A stretch of 64,000 bases of DNA from contig NZ_CANLDB010000001.1 in assembly GCF_947489365.1 (NCBI RefSeq), positions 62,001 through 126,000 on the forward strand, given 5' to 3'. The stretch is from an uncultured Nocardioides sp. GTDB taxonomy: Bacteria > Actinomycetota > Actinomycetes > Propionibacteriales > Nocardioidaceae. The notes beneath the pieces are model-generated. The model searched no databases and was not told the DNA's origin. It saw only the letters and a list, made by a program, of their open reading frames with translations. Both the position numbers and the translations under genes were made by a program. Positions 9,382 through 28,176 of the stretch are shown in pieces (position 1 is the stretch's first letter; every line of letters starts with the position of its first letter).

Positions 9382-10167
9382 GTGGCGAGCAGCCTCAACT
9401 CCAAGGTCCTCGCCCCGATCGGCACCGCGGGCGGGCTCTTCGCCTTCGGCCTGGACGTCGGGCGCCAGCTGTTCCGGCGACCCTTCCAGTTCCGTGAGTT
9501 CCTCACGCAGGCGTGGTTCATCGCGTCCGTGACGATCATCCCCACGGCTCTCGTGGCGATCCCGTTCGGCGCGGTCATCTCGCTGCAGATCGGCAGCCTG
9601 ATCCAGCAGTTCGGTGCACAGTCGTTCACGGGGTCGGCCTCGGTGCTCGCCGTCGTCCGCAACGCAGGCCCCATCGCCACCGCCCTGCTGATCTCCGGCG
9701 CCGCCGGCTCCGCGATCGCCGCGGACCTCGGCGCGCGGAAGATCCGCGAGGAGCTCGACGCGATGATGGTGCTGGGCATCGACCCCATCCAGCGACTCGT
9801 GGTGCCCCGCGTGCTGGCCTGCATGCTGATCGCCGTCTTCCTCAACGGCCTGGTCAGCGTCGTCGGCGTGGCCGGCGGCTACGTCTTCAACGTCATCCTC
9901 CAGGGCGGCACGCCCGGCGCCTACCTGGCGAGCTTCACCGCGCTCGCCCAGCTCGCCGACGTGTGGCAGGGGATGATCAAGGCCCTCATCTTCGGCCTCA
10001 TCGCGGCGATCGTGGCCTGCTACATGGGCATGAACGCCGGTGGTGGCCCGAAGGGCGTCGGTGACGCGGTGAACCAGTCCGTCGTCATCACCTTCATGCT
10101 CCTGTTCGTCGTCAACTTCTCCATGAGCGCCATCTACTTCCAGCTCGTTCCACCGAAGACGGGCTAG
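9382..10167 (+). CDS. MlaE/YrbE-family ABC permease (YrbEA-like)
   Basis: GAQSFTGSASVLAVVRNAGPIATALLISGAAGSAIAADLGARKIREELDAMMVLGIDPIQRLVVPRVLA. Confidence 0.93.
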   Translation: MASSLNSKVLAPIGTAGGLFAFGLDVGRQLFRRPFQFREFLTQAWFIASVTIIPTALVAIPFGAVISLQIGSLIQQFGAQSFTGSASVLAVVRNAGPIATALLISGAAGSAIAADLGARKIREELDAMMVLGIDPIQRLVVPRVLACMLIAVFLNGLVSVVGVAGGYVFNVILQGGTPGAYLASFTALAQLADVWQGMIKALIFGLIAAIVACYMGMNAGGGPKGVGDAVNQSVVITFMLLFVVNFSMSAIYFQLVPPKTG

Positions 10168-10172
10168 CGGCC

Positions 10173-11000
10173 GTGGCGACGTTCAAGCAGACGGCGACCG
10201 CGCCGCTCCGCAAGCTGGAGGGCCTCGGTTCCGAGCTCTCCTTCTACCTGCGCGCGCTCGCGTGGACCCCTCGCACGATCAGCCGCTACAAGAAGGAGAT
10301 CCTGCGGATCCTCGCCGAGGTCACCCTCGGCTCGGGTGCGCTGGCGGTCATCGGCGGCACGGTCGGCGTCATCACCGCGCTGTCGTTCTTCACCGGCACG
10401 GAGGTCGGCCTCCAGGGGTTCGCCGCCCTCGACCAGATCGGGACGGCGGCGTTCTCCGGCTTCGTCTCGGCGTACATCAACACCCGTGAGATCGCTCCGC
10501 TCGTGGCGGGCATCGCGCTCGCGGCGACGGTCGGCTGCGGCTTCACCGCCCAGCTCGGCGCCATGCGGATCTCCGAGGAGGTCGACGCCCTCGAGGTGAT
10601 GGCGATCCCCTCGCTGCCGTTCCTCGTCACCACCCGCATCATCGGCGGGCTCATCGCGATCGTGCCGCTGTACGTCGTCGGCCTGCTGTCGTCGTACTTC
10701 GCGACGAGGCTGACCGTGACGCAGTTCTTCGGGCAGTCGGTCGGCACCTACGACTACTACTTCAACCAGTTCCTGCCACCACAGGACGTGCTCTGGTCCT
10801 TCGGCAAGGTGCTCATCTTCGCCGTCGCCGTGATCCTCATCCACTGCTACCACGGCTACAACGCCACGGGCGGTCCCGCCGGCGTGGGGACCGCGGTGGG
10901 GTACGCCGTCCGCACCAGCATCGTGACCATCAACGTGCTCGACCTGTTCCTGTCGATGGCGATCTGGGGCACCAACACGACCGTCAGGCTGGCGGGCTGA
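10173..11000 (+). CDS. MlaE/YrbE-family ABC permease (YrbEB-like)
   Basis: FTAQLGAMRISEEVDALEVMAIPSLPFLVTTRIIGGLIAIVPLYVVGL. Confidence 0.93.
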   Translation: MATFKQTATAPLRKLEGLGSELSFYLRALAWTPRTISRYKKEILRILAEVTLGSGALAVIGGTVGVITALSFFTGTEVGLQGFAALDQIGTAAFSGFVSAYINTREIAPLVAGIALAATVGCGFTAQLGAMRISEEVDALEVMAIPSLPFLVTTRIIGGLIAIVPLYVVGLLSSYFATRLTVTQFFGQSVGTYDYYFNQFLPPQDVLWSFGKVLIFAVAVILIHCYHGYNATGGPAGVGTAVGYAVRTSIVTINVLDLFLSMAIWGTNTTVRLAG

Positions 11001-12349
11001 TGAACATCCTGCGCGCGCACAAGACCCTCGGGGTCCTGTTCCTGGTGATGCTCGTGACGGGCGTCTACCTGACCTACGCGATCTTCACCCAGCGCTTCAC
11101 CGACTTCCAGGAGGTGAAGCTGGAGACCTCGAAGATCGGGCTCCAGCTGCCCGACCGGGCCGACGTGAAGATCCGCGGCATGATCGTCGGCGAGGTCCGC
11201 GGCATCGACACCACGACGGACGGCGCCGAGCTCACCCTCGGCATCCTCCCCGACAAGATCGACGAGATCCCGGCCGACGTCACGGGTTCGATCATCCCCA
11301 AGACCCTCTTCGGGCAGAAGGAGGTCGAGCTGATCCCCCCTGACGGAACCGTCGACGACGGCCCGTCGCTGGCGGCGGGCGACGTCATCGAGCGCACCGA
11401 GGTCGCGACCGAGGTGGAGCGGGTGCTGTCCGACCTGCAGCCGCTGCTCACCGCCGTGCGCCCGGGCGACCTCAACATGACCCTCAACGCGCTGGTCGTC
11501 GCGCTCGAGGGACGGGGCGACCGGCTCGGCGACAACATCGAGCGCCTCAACTCCTACCTGGGCAAGCTCAACCCCGAGCTGCCCGCCCTCATGGAGGACC
11601 TGCGCCTGACCGCCGAGGTCTCGGACGTCTACAACGACGTCATCCCCGAGCTGAGCAGCATCCTGCGCAACACCGTCACCACGTTCACCACGCTCGAGGG
11701 ACGCGAGGACCGGCTCCAGGCCCTGCTGGGCGACCTGTCCCGCTTCTCGGACACCGCGCGGGTCTTCCTCGACGAGAACGGCGACAACCTCATCCGGGTC
11801 GGCGAGCTCGGCGAGCAGCAGCTGGCGGTCCTCGCCCGCTACTCGCCCGAGTACCCCTGCCTGCTGGGCGGCCTGGTCAACGCCGGCGCCGACCAGGGCG
11901 AGGCGTTCCGCGACTTCACGCTGCACATCAACCTCGAGCTGCTGCCGCAGCAGCCCCGGGCCTACACCCCGAACGAGGTGCCGCAGCTCGGCGCGGACAA
12001 CGCCCCCTTCTGCGGGGAGCTGCCGAACCCGTCGTACACCCAGCAGAACCGGTTCACGGACATCCCCGACTTCGACGACGGCGTGGACGACTCGACCCTG
12101 CGCAGCGGCACCGCCGAGCGCGTCGCCCCCGGCCGTGCCGCGTCGGGCGGTACGTCGACCGCCGCGCCGAGCGCCGACGAGCTGTCCGGCACCGGGCCGA
12201 CCCCGTCGTACGTCGGGACCTCGCAGGAGGCCGAGATGCTCCGCAGCATGATGGCGCCCGCCCTCGGCACCAGCGCGGAGGACGTCCCCGACCTGGGCGT
12301 CGTCCTGCTCGGCCCCATGGCCCGCGGTGCGGAGGTGGAGCTGCGATGA
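11000..12349 (+). CDS. MCE family protein (position A)
   Basis: N-terminal TM, GLQLPDRADVKIRGMIVGEVRGIDTTTDGAELTLGI Mce domain; first of six collinear mce genes. Confidence 0.9.
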   Translation: MNILRAHKTLGVLFLVMLVTGVYLTYAIFTQRFTDFQEVKLETSKIGLQLPDRADVKIRGMIVGEVRGIDTTTDGAELTLGILPDKIDEIPADVTGSIIPKTLFGQKEVELIPPDGTVDDGPSLAAGDVIERTEVATEVERVLSDLQPLLTAVRPGDLNMTLNALVVALEGRGDRLGDNIERLNSYLGKLNPELPALMEDLRLTAEVSDVYNDVIPELSSILRNTVTTFTTLEGREDRLQALLGDLSRFSDTARVFLDENGDNLIRVGELGEQQLAVLARYSPEYPCLLGGLVNAGADQGEAFRDFTLHINLELLPQQPRAYTPNEVPQLGADNAPFCGELPNPSYTQQNRFTDIPDFDDGVDDSTLRSGTAERVAPGRAASGGTSTAAPSADELSGTGPTPSYVGTSQEAEMLRSMMAPALGTSAEDVPDLGVVLLGPMARGAEVELR

Positions 12350-13424
12350 GGAACCGCGAGCTGATCCTCGCCGGCGTCAAGCTGGTCATCTTCATCGTCG
12401 TGACGTCGCTGGCCACCAGCCTGCTCGTCATCACCATCGGCAACCTGACCTTCGGCGCGCAACGGGAGTACAAGGCGGACTTCACCGACGCCACCGGCGT
12501 GGTCAAGGGCGACGACGTCCGCGTCGCCGGGGTGAAGGTGGGCGTGGTCAAGGACGTCCAGGTCGTCGACGAGACCGACCGGGCGCGCGTGACCTTCACC
12601 GTCGCGGAGACCACGGCGGTCACCGGGGCCACCAACGTCGAGATCCGCTACCGCAACCTCGTCGGCCAGCGCTACCTCTCTCTGAGCCAGGGCATCGGGA
12701 GCACCGACCGGCTCCCGGTCGGCGACGTGATCGGTGAGGACCGGACCTCGCCCGCCCTCGACCTCACGGTGCTGTTCAACGGCTTCAAGCCGCTGTTCCG
12801 CGCCCTCAGCCCGGCCGAGCTGAACCAGCTCTCCGGCGAGATCATCCAGGTCTTCCAGGGCGAGGCCGGCACGGTCGAGTCGCTCCTGGCCAGCACGGCC
12901 TCGGTCACCACGGACCTCGCGAACCGTGACCAGCTCATCGGCGACCTCATCACCAACCTCAACCAGGTCCTGACCACGGTCAGCGACCGCGACGAGGAGC
13001 TGTCGGACCTGATCATCAACTTCCGACGCCTGGTCTCGGGGCTGCGCGACGACCGTGAGCCGCTGCTGGCGTCGCTCGACGGCATCTCCGAGCTGTCGGT
13101 CGAGACCGCGGACCTCGTCTCGGGCGTCCGCCCGCCGCTGGTGGAGGACATCCGTGAGATCCGACGCCTCGCCGGCAACCTGGACCGCCCCCGCGACACC
13201 GCCGAGATCGACCGCTCCCTGAGCGTGCTGCCGATCAAGCTCCGGAAGATCGGGCGCACCGCGGTCTACGGGTCGTACTTCAACTTCTACCTCTGCAACT
13301 TCCAGGGACGTCTCGACATCTCCGCCCTGCCGAAGCCGATCCGCGACCTGCTGGGCCTCGGCAACAACGTGCAGCTCGAGTACCCGCTGCCCGGCACCGA
13401 CCTGGGACCGAGGTGTGACCTCGG

Positions 13425-13428
<4 letters not shown>
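12346..13428 (+). CDS. MCE family protein (position B)
   Basis: YKADFTDATGVVKGDDVRVAGVKVGVVKDVQV; 4-bp overlaps with both neighbours. Confidence 0.92.
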
Positions 13429-14476
<1,048 letters not shown>

Positions 14477-14480
<4 letters not shown>

Positions 14481-15667
14481 GGTACCTCGCCGGGCTGGGC
14501 CGCTTCGTCGTGCCGGTCATCATCCTCGCGCTCGTCGCCGGCGCGGCCGTGCTGATGTTCCGCACGCCCGACCGCACCGAGATCACCGCCTACTTCCCGC
14601 GCACCATCTCGATCTTCGAGGGCAGCGACGTCCGCGTCCTCGGCGTGCCGGTCGGCAAGGTCGAGACGGTGGAGCCGGAGGGCACCCGGGTGAAGGTGCA
14701 GATGTACGTCGACGAGGAGGGCGTCCAGGTCCCCGAGGACGCCGGCGCGGTCATCATCGCCCCGTCCGTGGTCGGCGACCGCTACGTGCAGCTGACCCCC
14801 GCCTTCACCGAGGGCGACACGGCGATGGCGTCCGGGACGGTGCTCGACGAGGACCGCACCGAGGTGCCCCTGGAGCTGGACCAGATCTACGACGGCCTGA
14901 ACGACCTGAGCGTCGCGCTCGGTCCGGAGGGGGCCAACTCGAACGGCGCGCTGTCCGACCTGCTGACCCAGACGGCTCGCAACTTCGGCGGCCAGGGGGA
15001 GCGGTTCAACCAGACCGTCACCGACCTGGGGGCCCTGACCCAGACGCTGGACAACAACAAGGAGAACCTGTTCGACAGCGTCGACAACATCGACGGCTTC
15101 GTGCAGACCCTGGCCGACAACGACCAGACCGTCCGGGACTTCTCCGACTCCCTCGCCGACGTCTCCGACCTGCTGGCCGACGAGCGGGAGGACCTCGCGG
15201 AGGCCCTCGACAACCTGGGCACGGCGACGACCGCGGTGTCCCGGTTCGTCCGGAACAACCGCTCCCAGCTCGGCCGCAACATTCGTGGCCTGCGCGACGT
15301 CACCCAGATCCTGGTCGACCGTCGCGTCGAGCTGGACGAGGTCCTGCGGACCGCTCCCATCGCGCTGAACAACCTCGGCGGCACCTACAACCGTGACGCC
15401 GGCACCCTCGACACCCGGGCCAACCTGCAGAACGGTCTGGAGGACCTGATCAAGGACCCGGCGAACGCGATCTGCAGCCTCGCCAACCTGGAGGGCCCGG
15501 ACTCGGTGGATCGCTGCAAGGACCTGCTCGGCCCGATCATCCCCGAGCTGCCGGCGGCGCGGACGGCGCCGCTGGGTCAGGGCGGCGCGGCGCGAGGTCT
15601 GACGACGCTCGCCGAGCGCGAGACCTCCGACCCGACCCTCGGCGGTCTCGTGGAGGTGACCCGGTGA
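14477..15667 (+). CDS. MCE family protein (position D)
   Basis: ITAYFPRTISIFEGSDVRVLGVPVGKVETVEPEGTRVKVQMYVDE. Confidence 0.92.
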
Positions 15668-17310
15668 CGCGACGGACGACACGGCGGACGACACGGCGGC
15701 CCTCCCGCCTGCGCGCCCTCGTGCTGGCCCTGGCCGGCATGCTCCTGCTGAGCTCCTGCGACTTCAGCATCTACTCGATCCCGCTGCCCGGTGGCCCCGA
15801 CACCGGCGACGACCCGATCACGGTCACGGCCGAGTTCCGGGACGTCATGGACCTGGTGCCGCAGACCAACGTCAAGGTGGACGACGTCGACGTCGGGCGC
15901 ATCACCGACATCACCACCCGCGACTACCGCGCGTTCGTGACGATGGAGCTGCAGGGTGACCTGGACCTCCCGACATCGACGTTCGCCCGCATCCGCCAGA
16001 CCAGCCTGCTCGGGGAGAAGTTCGTGTCGCTGGAGCCGCCGGCCGGCAGCGAGAACACCGTCTCGGGCGACGTCCTCGAGTCCGGCGACGAGATCCCGAT
16101 CGAGCAGACGGGCCGCAACCCCGAGGTCGAGGAGGTCTTCGGCGCGCTCAGCCTGCTGCTGAACGGCGGCGGCATCGGCCAGCTCGAGGTGATCACCAAC
16201 GAGCTGAACCAGGCACTCGGGGGGCGCGAGCCCGAGCTGCGCTCGGCCCTGCGCCGGCTCAACCGGTTCGCGACGGTCGCCGACGAGAACTCCGACGACA
16301 TCATCGACGCCATCGACTCGCTCAACGAGCTGTCGAAGTCGGCCAACGCCCAGACGGACACCATCAACCTGGCGCTCGACGAGATCCCCTCGGCCACGCT
16401 GTCGCTGGACCGCCAGCGCGACGACCTGGTTGAGGCCCTCACCTCGCTGGACGAGCTGAGCGACGTCGGCGTCCAGGTCATCCGTGACTCGAAGCAGGGC
16501 ACGATCCGCTCGCTGGAGCTGCTGGAGCCGGTGCTGCGCGAGCTGGCGAACGCCGACGACGACTTGGCGTTCTCGATCCAGACCTTCCTCACCTTCCCGT
16601 TCGTCGACGAGACGGTCGGCCGCGACCCGCAGGTCGCGCGCTCGATCGAGATCGGCGACTACGTCAACCTCGACATCCAGCTCGACCTCAAGCTCGGGAG
16701 CGCGGGTGACCTCATCGACGTCGTCTGCGACGAGATCGACTCGCTCGTGCTGAAGCGACTGATCGAGAGCGGGCTCCCTCTGGACCAGGTCCGCGAGCTG
16801 ATCAATGCGATCTGCGACAGCGGTGCGGTGGACGCGATCCAGGACTGCCTCGACGACCTCGGCACCGGGCAGCCCACGCTCGAGGAGATCCTCAGCTGCG
16901 TGGGTGACGTCGGAGCCGAGATCCCCGACCTCATCCAGTGCGACATCCTCGGTTCCATCTTCCCCGGCCTCTGCGACGAGGACGGCGGCGGTGGCGGCGG
17001 AGGAGGTGGAGGCGGCGGCCTTCCCCTCGATCCGACCGAACCACTCCTCCCTGACCTGCCAGGGCTCCCCGGCGGGGGCGGCGGCGGTTCCGGCGGCGGC
17101 GGCAACGGCGGTGGCGGCGGCCTCCTCGGTGAGGACGGCCTCGGCGGTCTCCTGCCGCGCGCGGCCCCGATGTCACCCGTGTACGGCGGCGAGCTGGCCG
17201 ACGACTGGGTCGACATGGCCGACCTCGCCCGGGCCTACGACGCGGACCTGACCGGCCTGCTGGTCCCCGGCGTCACCCGTGCCGCGCTCCCCGGAGGTGG
17301 ATCCCGGTGA
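15664..17310 (+). CDS. MCE family lipoprotein (position E, LprK-like)
   Basis: Lipobox LLLSSC near N-terminus; VTAEFRDVMDLVPQTNVKVDDVDVGRITDI; poly-Gly C-terminal region. Confidence 0.92.
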   Translation: MTRRTTRRTTRRPSRLRALVLALAGMLLLSSCDFSIYSIPLPGGPDTGDDPITVTAEFRDVMDLVPQTNVKVDDVDVGRITDITTRDYRAFVTMELQGDLDLPTSTFARIRQTSLLGEKFVSLEPPAGSENTVSGDVLESGDEIPIEQTGRNPEVEEVFGALSLLLNGGGIGQLEVITNELNQALGGREPELRSALRRLNRFATVADENSDDIIDAIDSLNELSKSANAQTDTINLALDEIPSATLSLDRQRDDLVEALTSLDELSDVGVQVIRDSKQGTIRSLELLEPVLRELANADDDLAFSIQTFLTFPFVDETVGRDPQVARSIEIGDYVNLDIQLDLKLGSAGDLIDVVCDEIDSLVLKRLIESGLPLDQVRELINAICDSGAVDAIQDCLDDLGTGQPTLEEILSCVGDVGAEIPDLIQCDILGSIFPGLCDEDGGGGGGGGGGGGLPLDPTEPLLPDLPGLPGGGGGGSGGGGNGGGGGLLGEDGLGGLLPRAAPMSPVYGGELADDWVDMADLARAYDADLTGLLVPGVTRAALPGGGSR

Positions 17311-18629
17311 TCACCCGTCGTACCAAGCTGCAGCTGCTCGTCTTCGCGATCATCACCCTGCTCGGCGTCAGCTTCGTCGGCGCCCGCTACGCCCAGCTCG
17401 ACCGGCTCGTCGTGGACCGCAGCTACAACGTGACGGTCGACCTCGCCGACTCGGGCGGGTCGTTCACCGGCAGTCTCGTGGCCTACCGCGGCGTCAAGAT
17501 CGGCCAGGTCGGGGAGCTGACTCTCACCGAGCGCGGCGTGGAGGCGGAGCTCGTCATCGAGGACACCTACGACGACATCCCGGCGGACACGACCGCGGTC
17601 GTGGGCAACAGGTCGGCGCTGGGTGAGCAGTACATCGAGCTCCAGCCCCAGACGGACGAGGAGCCCTTCCTCGCCGACGGGGACGTCATCCCCGAGGAGC
17701 GGACGTCGACCCCGCTGCCGGTCGAGACCCTGCTGTCGAACGTCTCCACCACCGTGGGCTCGGTCGACGACGACGACCTGCGGACCGTGGTCAGCGAGCT
17801 CGGCGACGCCTTCGCCGGCACCGGCCCGGACCTGCAGCAGATCATCGACACCGGCAACTCGTTCATCGAGACCGCCGACGACAACTTCGCGACCACGGCG
17901 AACCTCATCGAGAACGCCAACACCGTGCTGTCGACGCAGCTGGACAACCAGGAGAACATCCGGTCCTTCGCCACCGACCTCAGCCTGTTCTCGGGGACCC
18001 TGGCAGGAGCGGACGACGACCTCCGCCGCGTCATCGACACCGGCGGCGCGACCGCCAACCAGCTGCGGACCTTCCTCGAGGACAACGACGTCGCGCTCGG
18101 GCGGCTGCTCGACAACCTGGTCACGACGGGCGAGATCGTCGTCCGCCGGCTGCCGAACATCCAGCAGTTCCTCGTGCTCTACCCCTACGTCGTGTCCGGC
18201 AGCTTCACCGTGGTCACCCAGGACCCCCGGGACGGCCTGAAGGACGCCCACTTCGGGCTCGTGCTCACGTCGGAGCCGCAGTTCTGCACCCAGGGCTACA
18301 AGCTGGCCGACCGTCCCATCACCAGCCCGTTCCCCCCGACCGAGCGGCAGCGGGACCCGCAGACCGAGCGCGGCGACATCCCGATGGAGCAGGACGCCCG
18401 CTGCACCCTGTCGCCCGAGCAGGGCAACGTGCGCGGGCAGCAGAACAACCCGCCGCGGATCGTGCCCTGGGACTCCCGCCCGACGGTGGCGTCGTACGAC
18501 CGCGACTCGGGACGGGTCCGCTGGGGCTCGCAGGTGGGCGAGGAGCCGACCTCCAGCCGCGCGCCCGAGGCGCTCGGCGACAACGCCTGGTCGTGGCTGC
18601 TGATGCACCCGCTGACCAGCACGGAGTGA
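17307..18629 (+). CDS. MCE family protein (position F)
   Basis: YNVTVDLADSGGSFTGSLVAYRGVKIGQVGELTLTERGVEAELVIED. Confidence 0.92.
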   Translation: MITRRTKLQLLVFAIITLLGVSFVGARYAQLDRLVVDRSYNVTVDLADSGGSFTGSLVAYRGVKIGQVGELTLTERGVEAELVIEDTYDDIPADTTAVVGNRSALGEQYIELQPQTDEEPFLADGDVIPEERTSTPLPVETLLSNVSTTVGSVDDDDLRTVVSELGDAFAGTGPDLQQIIDTGNSFIETADDNFATTANLIENANTVLSTQLDNQENIRSFATDLSLFSGTLAGADDDLRRVIDTGGATANQLRTFLEDNDVALGRLLDNLVTTGEIVVRRLPNIQQFLVLYPYVVSGSFTVVTQDPRDGLKDAHFGLVLTSEPQFCTQGYKLADRPITSPFPPTERQRDPQTERGDIPMEQDARCTLSPEQGNVRGQQNNPPRIVPWDSRPTVASYDRDSGRVRWGSQVGEEPTSSRAPEALGDNAWSWLLMHPLTSTE

Positions 18630-18731
18630 CCCGGCGCCCGGCCACCGGCCGAGCCGGCCGCCGCCCCGGCGAGGGGCGCGTCGTCGTCGTGCCCCGGGCG
18701 GCTAGCCTCGCCGGGACCGAGGGAAGGAGCC

Positions 18732-19487
18732 GTGGTGGCTGCAGGTGAGACCGCGTCCGGCGCGACCGCGCCGACGCGCCGCCGTACCGTGCCCGCCCGG
18801 CTGGCGAGGGCGCTGGTCGTCGTCGCCGTGGTCCTCGCGCTCCTCACGGCGGGCGTCCTCGTCTGGACCTTCACGTCCCGCTCCTGGGTGGTCGGGGACC
18901 GCGAGGTCGCCGGCGACCAGGAGCAGGTCCAGGCGCAGCGCGACGAGCTCATGGAGGTCGGGCGGCAGTTCGTGCTCCGCCTGGGGACGTACGGACCCGA
19001 CGGCCTCGACGCCGAGGGCAAGCTGACGGAGTACGGCGAGAGCGTCGGCGAGCTGCTGACCCCCGGCTTCCGCGACGGCTTCGAGCAGTCGCTCCCGCTC
19101 GTCGAGCAGCAGGTCGCCGACTCGCGGGTCTCGCGGTCCGCCGAGGTGCTCGGCACCGGCGTGGCCGAGATGAGCGAGGACGACGCCGCCGTCCTCGTCG
19201 CGGGGACGTTCACCGACTCGCTGGAGGGTGAGCCCGTGGGCCAGCCGGTCCCGCTGCGCCTGCGCGTCGAGCTCGTCCGCGTCGACGGGGAGTGGCTCGT
19301 GGACGACTTCGCCGGGGTCTCCCCGCCGGCCGAGGAGGAACAGCCGATCGACCCCGACCTCCCGATCCCGTCCCAGGAGCCCGGCGGCCAGCAGGGCCAG
19401 GACGGCCAGCAGGGCCAGGACGGCCAGCAGGGCCAGGGCGGCCAGCAGGGCGGCCAGCAGGGCGGCCAGCAGGGGGGTGGCCGGTGA
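18732..19487 (+). CDS. Mce-associated membrane protein with Gln/Gly repeat C-terminus
   Basis: Single N-terminal TM after the mce genes; C-terminal GGQQGQDGQQGQDGQQGQGGQQGGQQGGQQGGG. Confidence 0.75.
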   Translation: MVAAGETASGATAPTRRRTVPARLARALVVVAVVLALLTAGVLVWTFTSRSWVVGDREVAGDQEQVQAQRDELMEVGRQFVLRLGTYGPDGLDAEGKLTEYGESVGELLTPGFRDGFEQSLPLVEQQVADSRVSRSAEVLGTGVAEMSEDDAAVLVAGTFTDSLEGEPVGQPVPLRLRVELVRVDGEWLVDDFAGVSPPAEEEQPIDPDLPIPSQEPGGQQGQDGQQGQDGQQGQGGQQGGQQGGQQGGGR

Positions 19488-20470
19488 CCCCGAGCTGGTA
19501 CGACGTCCTCGACGTCGCTCCCGACGCCTCCACCGAGGAGATCCGCGCCGCCTGGCGGGCCTCCGTCGCCGACCTCGACCCGACCGACCGCCGCTTCGCG
19601 GTGCTGAACCGGGCGGCCAAGGTCCTGCTCGACCCCGACGCCCGCGCCGCGCACGACGCCGAGCTCGCCGAGCAGGCCGACGCCGAGGACGACCCCGAGG
19701 ACGAGCCCGGGTCCGCGGAGGCAGCGCCGGTCGTCCCGGTCCCGGTGGCCGAGAAGGCCCCGGCGACGAGGGCCCCGGCGAAGAAGACGACCGCGAAGAA
19801 GACGACGGCCAAGAAGACGACGGCCAAGAAGACGACGGCCAAGAAGGCGCCCGCCGAGAAGGCGACGGCGAAGGAGGCCCCGACCGCGAAGGCCGACGGC
19901 CCGAGCCTGGCCAAGGACTCCGACACCGCCCCCGACGCGCCCGCCGAGCACCCGGCGCAGCCGGCGCGCGACGGTCGTTCGCCGCTGTGGGTCGCCCTCG
20001 TGGCCGGCCTGGCCGCCGTCCTGCTCGCGATCGTGACGGTCGCGGCCCTCGTGGGCTCGACGTCCACCGCGCAGCTGGACGAGGACGTCACCGACGCGCA
20101 GGCGGCCGCGGAGCAGGCCATCGAGCCCGTGCTCTCGTACGACGCCACCGACCTCGAGGCCGGCCGGTCGACGGCGCTGTCGTACATGACCGAGGACTTC
20201 GGGAAGGACTACGCCGAGATCTTCGACGGCCTGATCGAGGGCAACGCCCAGGAGATCGGCGCCCAGGTGCAGGCGACGCTGCTGGCCTCGGCCGTCGTCC
20301 GGACCGATCCCGAGGTCGACCGGGTGCAGGTGCTGGTGTTCGTCGACCAGCAGACGACCAACGACCAGCTGGCGACGCCGCGCACCGACAGCAACCAGGT
20401 CACGGTGACGATGCAGCGGGTCGGCGACGAGTGGCTCGTCGACGACCTCGACACCGGTACGGCGGGCTGA
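19484..20470 (+). CDS. Mce-associated protein with N-terminal J-like domain, Lys-rich AKKTT repeats, TM and C-terminal Mce-associated domain
   Basis: GTG at 19484 overlaps the previous stop; TPSWYDVLDVAPDASTEEIRAAWRASVADLDPTDRRFAVLNRAAKVLLDPDARAAHD; AKKTTAKKTTAKKTTAKKTTAKK; TM SPLWVALVAGLAAVLLAIVTVAALVG. Confidence 0.8.
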   Translation: MTPSWYDVLDVAPDASTEEIRAAWRASVADLDPTDRRFAVLNRAAKVLLDPDARAAHDAELAEQADAEDDPEDEPGSAEAAPVVPVPVAEKAPATRAPAKKTTAKKTTAKKTTAKKTTAKKAPAEKATAKEAPTAKADGPSLAKDSDTAPDAPAEHPAQPARDGRSPLWVALVAGLAAVLLAIVTVAALVGSTSTAQLDEDVTDAQAAAEQAIEPVLSYDATDLEAGRSTALSYMTEDFGKDYAEIFDGLIEGNAQEIGAQVQATLLASAVVRTDPEVDRVQVLVFVDQQTTNDQLATPRTDSNQVTVTMQRVGDEWLVDDLDTGTAG

Positions 20471-20472
20471 CC

Positions 20473-20505
20473 GGGCGGGGGGACGGGCACTGCGCGCCCC
20501 CGCCC
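20473..20505 (+). terminator. Hairpin at the end of the mce locus
   Basis: GGGCGGGGG - 15 nt - CCCCCGCCC. Confidence 0.55.
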
Positions 20506-20581
20506 CGCGCCGCGGAGGTGCTTGACCTGGGGCCGCGTGGCGGTCATCATCGTGCAGACGTCGAGTTTCAGCGCCGCTGTC

Positions 20582-20610
20582 TTGTGGTGCTCTCGATTGC
20601 CATGTACTGT
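20582..20610 (+). promoter_or_regulatory. Candidate rpoB promoter
   Basis: TTGTGG - 17 bp - TACTGT, about 100 bp upstream of rpoB. Confidence 0.6.
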
Positions 20611-20712
20611 GACCAGTTGCGTCTGCCCTCAGATGCCTGATCGCCTGTCCGGTGGCTGATCTCGTGGTGGGCAGGGACGCACACACGTTCAGATCAATCC
20701 TGAGGACGGATC

Positions 20713-24180
<3,468 letters not shown>

Positions 24181-24273
24181 CCGGGTCCGGCGCGCACCCC
24201 CGCGGTGCGCGCCGGCCCGGCCCCACTTCCCGCTACACCACTTATCTAAGAACGACGAAGGGTTGCAGCCATC

Positions 24274-28152
<3,879 letters not shown>

Positions 28153-28176
28153 GCCCAGCACGACCCAGCACGACCA

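Noticed and set aside
16981-17130. Poly-glycine coding tract as a possible assembly error
   Set aside because: Frame is maintained through the tract to a stop coupled with the next mce start; flanking Mce sequence is coherent, so it is more likely a real low-complexity linker.
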